DNA of 64,000 bases from Dichetophora obliterata. Its lineage: Eukaryota > Arthropoda > Insecta > Diptera > Sciomyzidae. The notes below the pieces were generated by a model, which saw only the letters and a program-made list of their open reading frames with translations, did no database searches and was not told where the DNA came from. The stretch's first letter is position 1. Every line of letters begins with the position of its first letter. Positions 24,147-34,700 of this stretch are shown in pieces. The DNA is taken from contig OY986437.1 of NCBI GenBank assembly GCA_963920525.1, positions 27,468,863 through 27,532,862 of the forward strand, read 5' to 3'. The position numbers were made by a program, and so were the translations under genes.

Positions 24147-24529
24147 AAAATCCTTATTTGAAAGTAGTCTGAGACCACATTTTGGGAATTTGGTAAAAAA
24201 TACATATTTTTACCTATACTTGAAAATAAAAAACACAAAAATGTTTTTATTTTGCAATTGTGCTTGAAACTTTATAAAAAATTTGTTATTTTTCTTATAT
24301 ATTTGCTCATTTTCGTCGAAACATGCTTCAGAAAAGTGGTCCTAAAATCCTTAGGAATATACATTAAAACTTAGTAAAGATTACTTAAAACTCAGAAAAG
24401 ATTGTGATAAAGAGATTATTGGAAATATAAGTATATTTAGAATAAGAGATTTTGTCTAATAACAAGTTTTGAATGATTAATTCAAGTAAATTTATATTGA
24501 TTTGACATATTCTTGAATCAAACAAAATA

Positions 24530-25398
24530 CAGTCATGTGAAAATAAATAGGGACACCTATATTTTTATGTTTGAAGCTGCATGAATTATATACAAGGTGC
24601 CCCAGATATACCATTAATTCCCCCGGCTGGTGATTCTTATTGATAAGGCGAGTATAGCACTTTATGGAGTTTCCTCCCACATTGTAAAACTTTGAAGATA
24701 CAGGGTGTTTTACGGTTTTGGTACGTGTTTAGTATTATTGATCTAGAATCTAAACTACTCACCATAAAATAAAAAATAATATTTTGTATTTTAGAAAAAA
24801 TATCAGCTTTTCCATCTATATATCAACCACTTTCGTGTCATGTGCTACAGCGGAGTTAAAATTTTGAAATTAGCAAACGAAATATCAACAAATTTTGTAT
24901 CTTTTGTTTTAGCGGAGCTGTTATCATCCAAAGTTAGAATTTAGAAAAGAACTGTTGATTTAGTGTATTTTAACATGAAAAACAGAGATTTTAAATTTTG
25001 ACGATTACAGCTCCGCTAAAACAAAAGATACAAAATTTGTTGATATTTCGTTTGCTAATCTCAAAATTTTAGCTCCGCTGTAGCACATGACACGAAAGTG
25101 GTTGATATATAGATGGAAAAGCTGATATTTTTTCTAAAATACAAAATATTATTTTTTATTTTATGATGAGTAGTTTAGATTCTAGATCAATAACACTAAA
25201 CACGTACCAAAACCGTAAAACACCCTGTATCTTCAAAGTTTTACAATGTGTGAGGAAACTCCATAAAGTTTTATACTCGCCTTATCAAGAGGAACCACCA
25301 CCCGAGGGAATTAATGCTATATCTGTTGCACCTTGTATGTAATTCATGCAGCTTTAAATATAAAAATACAGGTGTCCCTATATATTTTCACATGACTG
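24530..25398. mobile_element. Tc1/mariner-type foldback MITE with TA duplication
   Basis: Arms of ~395 bp (24530-24926 and 25006-25398) are near-perfect reverse complements around an ~80-bp spacer. Ends are CAGTCATGTGAAAATAAATA and TATATTTTCACATGACTG, flanked by TA on both sides (24528-24529, 25399-25400). CAGT ends with TA duplication fit the Tc1/mariner superfamily. The arms share TACAGGGTGTTTTACGGTTT and GATTTTAGC-type phrases. No transposase. Confidence 0.8.
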
Positions 25399-25400
25399 TA

Positions 25401-26523
25401 TATAACAGATTTTTGTTTTTCAAAATAAACGAAAACGGAAAACATCTCTACAAGAAATCAATGAGGGCCATTAACGTCCAATGATAAAGGCTACAGCAAA
25501 AATAAGAAAACTGAATTTGGAGCAGCTTGCTTGGACATCGAGATCACATCTGACTCTAAGCTAAGTAAACCTTAAAAGTCGGCCATGATCGTGCCCACAA
25601 CTGACTAATATTTAGTTTAAGGGATGTTTTAGGCAAAAAAAAAATTTTTAAATTTAATTTGTTTGAAATTGATTAATGTGGTACCAACCATTTAAGAATA
25701 TGTAAAAAAATTTCAAATCAATCCCTCTTATAATACAGATTCTACAGCTCTTCAAACTTGGTGCTCAAAACAAAATGCTCAGTTTGACGTGCCATTGAAT
25801 TATGTATTATGAAAGTATTGAATAAATTTGTCCTGTGTAAAAAATGTGTAGGAACTTTTTGAAAAAATTTTAAAAAATTTAAAAAAAATCGTTTTGGCGT
25901 AGTCTATTTGCCGCCAAGAAGTAAGGAAGCATAAACGTCAAAGTATGAAATATGTTAAGAACGTACTTAACTTCATCCTCGGCCGGAGTTTGGGTAGTTA
26001 CAAACTAAAAAAGGAAAGAGGTGGTGTAAAGAGCCGCTTTTTGAGATAAAACACAAGCTACGTTTTTTCATGGGATATCAGATCATTTGTGGAAAAAACG
26101 CTTCAGATCAATTTTTTAGATGTTTTCTACTCACAGACATGGAAATTTGTGGAATTTTTTTTAAAAAATCGATAGCTCGATAACTCAACTATGTACCGGT
26201 AATTCCTGTATTGAATTTTATTTTCTCAATGAGTACTACAAAATTGCATTTTCAGTTCTTGGGGCCACGGAAACCGTAATCTCCCCAATGAAAGGCATTC
26301 ATATATCGATCCAAATATTTCATTGACTTTTGCAAATATTCTGCGTTTTCTTTTCTTTTCAAAAATCAAACGATTCAAAAATCACTTTTTATAGTACGCT
26401 TGAACCAAACCTTCAAAACGTGTTTTATGCATTTATCGCGCTTAAGAGCCAAAGCACGACTTATTATGAATGTTTTACCATACAAAAATTAAAACACCTC
26501 ACAGCACGTTTAATTATAACACA
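25401..26523. other. Non-coding AT-rich DNA
   Basis: No supported gene. The phrase GAGATAAAACACAAGCTACG (~26044) recurs diverged as GAGATAAAACGCAATAGCG at ~29828, in the same orientation, either side of the nested elements. Confidence 0.35.
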
Positions 26524-26860
26524 GGGGTTACACGAGACAGTACTGTGAAGACAGTTAAAAATACGTATTAGTTGTCAAACTTTGTGTCTGTGAATAAGAG
26601 TCCAGACAGTTGGTAAAAAAGTTGGCAAGACAGTAGACAAAATAGTAAAAAATGTATATCTTATGAAGAAATTTTTGTTAAAACTACGAGCACGCCAAAG
26701 TATTGCAAATTTCCAATTAATTCTATTAAATTTTATCATCTTCTGTCATTTGATATGCTAAATATCATTCTACTGTCCTAAATACTGTCCCGCCAACTGT
26801 CTACGAAAAAGTTAATACAGTAGAGCAGACCGTAGCAGACAGCTGCAAAAGTGAGAGAAA

Positions 26861-27332
26861 AGGCCCAGTTATAATAGACGTAACGTAATATAGTGAACTG
26901 TCACTGCAGCAGTGTGTTCTGTCACTTACTGTTGCAATCAATACTTTTCTTATACAAATGATTATAATAGAAGTAACGTAATGTAACGGGACGTAAAGAT
27001 CCGTTGGATTTCGATTTCTACGTTACTTTACATTACGTCTGTTCAAAGAACAACTAAACATTGAGGTTAGATTCGATTATTGCGCTATTTTATATTGTTG
27101 AACTACGCTTTTTGTTGAGTTTTTGTTATTAATGTGATAATTTTATGTATCCACAGCTATGGATGAAGAAGATTTAATTGTATTTGCACAGGAACGTGCA
27201 ATTATTTACGACAAACAACTGCCTGGCTACTGCCTATTATAATTGCTACAACGTTTTCTTACATTACGTCCCGTCACGATGACAGTTGACAACATTACGT
27301 TACTTTACATTACGTCTATTATAACTGGGCCT
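26861..27332 (+). mobile_element. Non-autonomous element with MADF-like coding remnant
   Basis: AGGCCCAGTTATAATAGACG (26861) mirrors CGTCTATTATAACTGGGCCT (ending 27332), with a second mirrored block GTAACGTAA / TTACATTACG. At 27159 an ATG opens MDEEDLIVFAQERAIIYDKQ, resembling the start of a MADF DNA-binding domain, which PIF/Harbinger elements often carry as an accessory protein. The frame is soon lost. The family link is an inference. Confidence 0.5.
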
Positions 27333-27354
27333 TAACTAAAAATTTGTGAATAGC

Positions 27355-29598
27355 GGGGTTCACATGATCCTACATGTTGTCACGCCTACGCCAGGTGGCC
27401 GATGGGTGAATAACTGTAAATTTTGTTTAGCGGCCAAACGATCACATATGCTGTCAAACCGCATTTGGCTAAAAAATTTTGTGTCGTAGATTTGGTAGCA
27501 GCTGTTGGTTGGTTGGTTTAGATGGTGATTCTACATGCAAGTAGGATCCAAGTAGCTCTAGTGAGCCGTTTTGATACCATAACCTCGTGTTTCTGTTGGT
27601 TGACTGGGTAGCGCACTGCTAGGTTATAACCATCCGGTGCGATTGATGACCGTTAGGCGATTGTTGATTTTTGTTGTTGAGAGTTCCTCTAGGTTGCTGA
27701 GGAAGGGCCTGCCAAGCGTTGTTAGTCTGGACCTGGCCAGGGCCGGGCAGGTGCACAGAAAGTGTGTTAGTGTTTCTTTTTCATTTGGGTCATCGCAGCT
27801 GCGACAGTGGGTGTTGAAAGGTAGTCCAATTCTCTCGGCATGAACTCCGATGCACCAGTGACCCGTAATAATAGCCGTTAATCTGGCTATGTCGTTCCGG
27901 GGCTTTGAGAGCATCTGTTGAGTTCTGCCTATGTTGTAAAGGGGCCATATTTTTCTTGATGTGTTGCAGGTTGGTAGTTCTCTCCATCTACGACCGGCTA
28001 AGGTTAAGTAGTAAGAACGAATTCCTCCCTTGACTGTGTTCAGTGGAACTTCGACTGGTTCCGCTCTGGAAACGTCAAGGAAAGAACCCCGCCTGGCCAA
28101 TTCATCCGCCTTTTCATTACCATAAATGTTCCTATGGCCAGGAACCCAGATTATGGTAATGCTAAGTTGATGACTTAGCCGGGCCAGTTCATCCTTACAC
28201 TGCCTTACCAGTTAACTGGTAAGTCAACTGCCTTGGCAGCTTGGCTATCCGTCAGAATAGCTGCGTTAAGGTGGTTGGTGTTAGCTCTACTTAAGGTGCG
28301 ACAAGCTTCTCTTATCGCAAAAAGCTCGGCCTGAAAGACGCTGGCTGAGTTTGGTAGACGAAAAGAGTCCGCCATCCCCATTTTCTCAGAGTATATGCCC
28401 GCTCCCACTCCGGACTCCATCTTGGAGCCATCCGTGTAAAAGGACACATCGAGGGCTAGATCAATTCCCCCATTGCGCCATTCCACCCTGGTGGGAAACT
28501 TGGTTGTAAAGTATTTCGGGAAGTCGAGTTTGGGAGTGTCGTAGTCCGTTTTTCCAGGAATCAGCTCCCGAGGTAGCGGATTAAGAATGTTGCTGTGTCC
28601 ATATGGTCTATTTCGCCAGTTGTATAACTCTCTGAGTCTGACTGCACTGTTTGTTGCAGTAAGCTTAATGTGTAAATCTATGGGGAGTAAATGTGTCAGG
28701 ACATTAAGTGCATCAGTGGGGCATGAGCGGATACCCCCTGTGTTCCTATGCATGCGGATCGCTGGATTCGAGGTAGTTTTGTTGTGTTGCATGCTTTATT
28801 CAGTGCAGGCCACCATACTAGTGCACCATACGCCAAGATAGGTCGCACTACCGCTGTGTATAGCCATAAGAGCATTTTTGGTTGAAGACCCCATTTTCCA
28901 GCTTAGCTTAGGATCCAGAATGACACCTAGGTATTTTGCGCTACTGGATAGTGTAAGAGGTTGGTTGTTGAGCTTTGGAAGGACAAATTGTGGCGCTTTG
29001 GTTTTTGTGGTGAATAACATCAGTTCCGTCTTGCTAGGGTTAACTCCTAGGCCGCACCTGGCAGCCCAGACACTGAGTTTTCACAAAGCAACCTCCATTA
29101 GCTCACTGAGCGTAGAGGGGAACAGTCCTGACACCATAACAACCACATCTTCCGCATAAGCCACCACTTTGACCCCATTGCAATTTAGTGTATTAAGAAA
29201 TTCATTCATGGCGATGAGCCAGAGTAGGGGGGAGATTACTCCTCCTTGCGGAGTACCCCTACTGACAAATATCGTGACTACCAACATTTTTGTACTACAG
29301 GCTGCACTACTACCAGTAGACAAAAACACTTTTTATGCTTTATTTTTTGCATTTCTATTTTTGTACACTTAACTTTTTATGTTATCTTGTCTCCGCCATT
29401 ATTTTTTAAATGGAAATGCTTGGCGTGTTTGTCCAACACGTGTTCACATTGTTAGAATGGCTGCTCATCAAACATTGAATTTGAAAAATTTCAAATTCAA
29501 GCCAACATGTTGTCAGTCGGCTATATCGAGCGTTCGGGCGGTCATATACGAGGCTTGTCCTACCAGGCGTGACAACATGTAGGACCATGTAAACCCCC
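27355..29598. mobile_element. Inner inverted-repeat element interrupted by a non-LTR fragment
   Basis: 33-bp ends GGGGTTCACATGATCCTACA... (27355-27387) and the mirrored ...TGTAGGACCATGTAAACCCC (ending 29598) share the core CATGTTGTCACGCCT / AGGCGTGACAACATG. Subtracting the retrotransposon leaves roughly 400 bp, a MITE-like size. Confidence 0.6.
27510..29330 (-). pseudogene. 5'-truncated non-LTR retrotransposon with RNase H domain (I/LOA-like)
   Basis: On the minus strand from ~29330 downward: the end of a reverse transcriptase (GTPQGGVISPLLW, then AYAEDVVVM where YADD is expected), the thumb (AKYLGVILDPKLSWK), an RNase H domain (FYTDGSKMESGVGAG, FQAELFAIREAC, ILTDSQAA, then GNEKADELARRG), and a C-terminal zinc-type motif (CRSCDDPNEKETLTHFLCTC). 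At least three frame breaks separate these blocks, one around 28205 where ACCAGTTAACTGGT sits. Non-LTR elements carrying RNase H belong to the I, LOA and R1-related groups; I do not decide between them. The 3' tail reaches ~27510. A degraded relative lies at 49900-51575 on the other strand. Confidence 0.8.
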
Positions 29599-29643
29599 TA
29601 ATGTGTTGCGATTGTCTTAACAGTACTGTCTCGTGTAACCCCC

Positions 29644-30242
29644 GTGTAAAACACCATTAAAAACTGTAAAGGTCGAAACATATTATGGTAAAAATAAAAG
29701 GTGATGAAAGCTGCCAAAGATTAATTTTTTCCCGAAAATGAGCATAATAAAAGCAAAAATGGAATAGTAAGAAAACACAAACGTCAAATTAAAACGTGAA
29801 AAAGGAGATGTTAACGGTCGTGTTTCGAGATAAAACGCAATAGCGATAAAACGTGTTTAAGTTTCGGTGTACATGTATTATAAGAAGCTCTACACAAACG
29901 TAAGGATTTTATCGGTGTGGCAGCACTAAATGTCTCTGAAAGACAGAAACGTAAACAGCTGACAGCAAATACAAAGCAGCCCATCAACTGACAGCTGCCG
30001 CAATCAGCTGTTTACATTTCTATTTCACATTTCTTTGTCGTTTTTATTTCGTGTGAGGTAATCAGATAAACAGTGAAAAACACTTTTATTGCTTGTGAAG
30101 GAGAGACAACAATTGTTAAAAATTTTTATTTTTTTCCAATTTAAATCAGTAACATATCAAATATAAAATAACCACAAGAAAAAGTGTGATACCTGGCGTA
30201 AAAAGTTGGCAACAATTTTAGACTTAATTGATTTCGGAAGTG
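29644..30242 (+). other. Non-coding DNA upstream of the APC13-like gene
   Basis: Holds the presumed promoter and 5' leader of the gene beginning at 30243. ACAGCTGACAGCAAA and CAGCTGTTTACATTT at 29950-30020 form E-box-like CAGCTG repeats. No TATA box stands out. Confidence 0.35.
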
Positions 30243-31592
30243 ATGGACAGTCAGGTAAGTGAGATAGTGGCTCCAACTGTGAAGCAAATGTAGATAATTT
30301 ATTAAAATTAGTTATCTTTTGATGGCGCTTGGGTTCACTTGCGTTTCTCAGAAACACATCAAAATATTTTGGAGCACAGTCGACGCTTATCTACCTGCAC
30401 GGTGAACGTGGGTGCAGTAAAACTTATTGAAGTGCGTCGGCTACAAGATAGTTCAAGCGCACGCTATTATTAAGAACCAAACCACCGGAACGCTAGATGA
30501 TTTATAAATTTTGCTGCAACCACTCGCACAAAATTTCAGTTGACCGTTTTTTAAACGCCCATGAATTTCATTCAGTACCTACTATAAGCCAACAACTGTA
30601 AGAGTAGTTGATGAAATAACTGTAAATTCATAACTTTTAATGAATAACATATTCAATGATGTGCCGAAGTAGCAGCGTAATAGTGTATTATATATGGATA
30701 TTAAACAACTTCTCTGTTCTAGTTGCGGAGAGCAGAATTTTCGATTTCGCATCTATATGAAAAACGTTAATAGTAATGTGATATTCAGTCCAAGACGCTA
30801 ATTGTTAAATAACTAATTTGTGTCAAATCTGTGTAAATAGCCTACAACAAAGACCGGTACTATAACTTAATAGCTTAAAAGCAGCAATTTCTTAAGATTT
30901 GAACGAATTTCCAAACAGTCAATTTATATATAGTCTGTTGTTTTGAAAAAATATAACCTCGTCCAGTGCTCTTGTTATTTGCTATTTATTAGTCAAATTT
31001 ACGAAATTACGTCAGCGTTACGCTTCAGTTCGCAAAGCGTTTTAAATGCCGCTTCAAATTTAATAGATCTATTTACAAAGCAGCGAAAAAAAGCTTTACC
31101 AAAACTAAAATGTGAAAATATAACTCTAGCAGCACACTTCATAAACTGGTGACGAATACAAGACTTCTGGTTAAGTGTTGATAAGAGGATTTGTTCTATT
31201 GATATTGTGCCCTTTATCTTTCTCCAAACGGCTACAAACAAACAACGGGTCGCATATTTTGACAAAAAAAAAATAATGCCATTTTTATTTTTAGGCACCA
31301 GCTGATGGTCATTTATTGGATATAGTCGATGATAAATGGCGCGAGGAGGAGCTGCCGTTTGATCAAATTCTAGTACCAGCTGATAAGCTACCAGATCCCG
31401 AAGCAGACGGCGGTGATTCCCACTTGACCTTGAGCGAACAGGTATGAAGTGATCTGTAAGCTTGCGTCTTAATTATTACTTCTCTACTATCCACACCATT
31501 TTATGCAGGAGCAACGTTGGAGCGACTTGGCACTAGGCTCCTTAGCTCCAGAATCCGCTTTAAGCGATCAACTAAATTTAACAGCTATTTAA
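30243..31592 (+). CDS. Anaphase-promoting complex subunit 13-like protein
   Basis: Three coding exons, 30243-30254, 31295-31441 and 31509-31592, all joined in phase 0, give 80 residues. Exon 1 is only ATG-GAC-AGT-CAG before a consensus GTAAGT donor; the acceptors are TTTTTAG and TATGCAG. The protein starts MDSQ and continues LLDIVDDKWREEELPFDQI, VPADKLPDPE, then EQRWSDLALGSL. The order L-D-x-x-D-D-x-W-R-E-x-x-L-P, L-P-x-P-E and W-x-D-L-A-L is that of APC13/ANAPC13, a ~74-residue scaffold component of the APC/C ubiquitin ligase that drives mitotic exit. The length fits. AATAAA lies at 31605-31610, 13 bp after the stop. fab1 starts 130 bp downstream on the same strand. Short exons make this gene easy to miss. 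Confidence 0.85.
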
Positions 31593-31604
31593 TTAAAATA
31601 ATTA

Positions 31605-31610
31605 AATAAA
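31605..31610 (+). terminator. Polyadenylation signal AATAAA of the APC13-like gene
   Basis: Canonical hexamer 13 bp after the TAA and 112 bp before the fab1 start codon, so it lies within the probable fab1 5' leader. Confidence 0.5.
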
Positions 31611-31722
31611 AAATTTTAATTTACTATTTAATGCAATTGTCTAAAGCAATAATCGCGACCATATAAATCATATTTAAATTTAACAATAAATTTACAAATA
31701 TCGCGAAAATCAAACCACCACA

Positions 31723-34700
31723 ATGAATCATCATCTGCATTCGCCCACCAAACTGACCGAATTTGCTCGCGACTTCGAAGAGGAGGAACCTGACACGCTT
31801 TTCGGACGATTCGTTAATAAAATACAAAATGTTTACAATCACAGCTACAACACTGTAAATGATGTACCCAGTGGCACTCAAGGGCCCGCTGCTAAATCTG
31901 TCTTCTATGCAGATGTTAGGCCAGATGGAACATCAGAGGTATCTAGGGATAGCTCCTCATCTAGCCTAAGTTCTTCGAGACCCCAACCACCTACTAGCCT
32001 GCCAGTAATCGCAGGCAACAACAATAACCGTGAGCCTAGCTCATCCTCAACATCAACAACGGCAGAGGACTTGAGCGAGTCAGGCGAAAAGGTTACGTTT
32101 TTAATTTCAATTGCTTTTATTTTCAGTTTTTATGTTAATTTTTTAATATAGATGAATGACATGCCGGTTGAACCTACAGAAGTCCGCACAATGGTTAATG
32201 TTCTCAAACGCATCAGCAATATAATGGCATACAAAAATAGCGTAAGTATGAACGTCGTAGATAAACGTTTTTTTAACATTTGAGTAAGAAAAAAATCGTT
32301 GTAGTCTTTTGTTATTTGGTGACTATTACAACTTATTTTGGCTACCAGTTATTTTATTTGATATGGCTAGTTTTGCGGTTTTAGGAGGGCCCATTAAATT
32401 CAAAAAGTCGAATATGAAAACCAGGAAGCATAATAATATGGCGCTCAACGTGAGTCAAAAACCTACGATCCTGAGATTAAAAGTTTCATGCTCTACCGAT
32501 AAAACAAAGCCTTCGGGCCATGCAAAATAGGAAAATTAGGGGAAAAAAAGAAGTTTTCGAGGTAATTTTTAAAGAACTCAAGGACTATGTTGACCATGAT
32601 TATGTGGGACTTCCAGCCTAAAATGGGATCAGAACTCGTAATCAAAGTTTCGATATTTTAAAGTTTTATTTTTCAAAAAAGTCGTTATAAAAAGACTATT
32701 CATTAAAGGCTTCGACTTGTATGGGAAGAAAATTTCCATTTGTACGCCTCTAAAAATGAATCTTGATCTATTTTATAACAATTCCCAAAAAGTTTTGGCT
32801 GTAACGAAAGTCGTCAGTGAACTAAAACTTTTTGCAAAAACCTCACAAAATTAAGTTTTTCGTAAATATATTGGCTGGTTTAAGGACGGGTTCTCATCTA
32901 GAGGTCCAAAAACACGGTGCGGTTCTTGATATTTTTTCATAGAAGGAAGTAAATGAACACCTTGAATTTTTTATTGATTCCAAAAGTGTAGGAAAATATT
33001 TATTTTTGTGCATAAAAGTGTAATGTGAAGTGTCAATACGCCGTCAAACGTCACATTGAAAAAAAGATACCGAAAAGGTCTTCGCACTTCATGTCATGAT
33101 ATAAAAAAACCAAAAGATTTTATAAATTGTATTATATTTACTGGAGCTTGAACCGATAATATCAATAAATAGTTGAAAATTAAAACAATGTCGGACATGT
33201 GGTAGCGTTTTTTCACATTTTTAGCTATTTAAAGTACTCTAAAAAAAACACAACAACCGCCCAAAATTGTTTTACTTTAGGCTTAGGATCCAATAAACTT
33301 TATTTACTTTATTTTTATATATAAAAGTATTTATTTTATTTATATTTTATATAAAAAAATCGAAGCCAATATATATAGAGGTTGATAAGTTATCGTCAAG
33401 GCCAGTTTGAAGAAACAGGTTTTTCAGAAAACGCGCTTAAGTTTTGGCTAACGATTTTTTGAGTGCGTTTATGACAATATGGGTTCTTTTCGCATGCGAT
33501 AACTTTTTTATGCAATCGTTATCGGCCAAACCGCTTTGACAACATATTATAGAATCATAAGCTATCACAAAAAAAAGAGTTTTTGGTGGAGTCCTTAATA
33601 GTTGTGAAATAAACTGTCAAAATTTAAAGGCCAAAAAAGCTCTACCAATCGGCATCAAAAAATTAAAATTTTTTGCTATGGGATTAAAGATAAAGCTGTT
33701 TTTCGTGAATTTTTTTAATTTTTGCCTAAGCTATTTCCACTAAAATTCATTATTTTTAATGTGATCCTTACTTCCAAGATATCATTGGATATGTTTTGAG
33801 TACTTGCATTGATTCCTGGTCGGAATTGTTTAAATTAATGCATAGTAAAGCTAAAATATTAATTAAAAAATAAACCACTTTTAAAAAAATATTGTAAGAA
33901 ATTAAAAACATAAAATTAAAATTATGAATTTATTTGAATTTTTAAATTTTTTGTATATGGTAATTCAGCGGTTACTCACACTACAAACGAGATTTTTATG
34001 TCTGGATAAAGGTTTCTATGAAATTTTCCTTCAATGTATTTTTTCATTGGAAAGTTTGCACCCAAGTCTACAGCAGAGAATTGCACAAGCCTACTTGAAG
34101 TTTATTTCAGTTTATTCAAGCTAGCTTGAGCTTGATGATTTTGAATCGAGTATAACTTGTAATTGAATATAAATAAGCCCACTACAGCTTGCGACTTGCA
34201 AGTATGCGAATGGCACGAAGTTTCAAGTAAAGGAAAGCTTGATGCTTTCGGCAAAAAGCTTGAAATTGAAGGCAAGTATCCAATTAAAGCAAATATCCAA
34301 AAAAATTCAATGATCTAGTGTAGGAAAAGCTTAAGCGTATTATGACTTTTAAGGGTTCTGTGGACTCCGTGGTTGGCAGTTTTAGGGGTAGATGATTTCG
34401 GATCTGATGTCAAAATTTAAAATTTAAGATGGCGGATAGAGTTGCCACCTAGATTTTTTTGTATTTTTGTGAATTATTGTAATTTTTAAATTCTTTTTTT
34501 TTTTTTTTATATTTAAGTTACTGCGAGAACTAGGCTTCCCTAGCTCAAGAAGATTCCTCACTGATGAGGAAATTATTTGGCCAAAATCGATAGATTTTAA
34601 AACGCCATCACAAATTATGAATCTTTTTGATTCTATTTAAAACTGTACTTTAATTGTGTCGGTCGCATCAGCGGATGGACCACAAACACAATTACAGCTG

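Larger units (their letters stand above)
26524..29643. mobile_element. Outer inverted-repeat pair enclosing nested elements
   Basis: GGGGTTACACGAGACAGTAC (from 26524) mirrors GTACTGTCTCGTGTAACCCC (ending ~29642). Between them lie two further inverted-repeat pairs (26861-27332 and 27355-29598) and a non-LTR fragment. No clear target duplication flanks the outer pair. Confidence 0.55.

Noticed and set aside
31624..31881. 85-codon minus-strand frame opposite fab1 exon 1
   Set aside because: Shadow of the fab1 coding strand and its leader.
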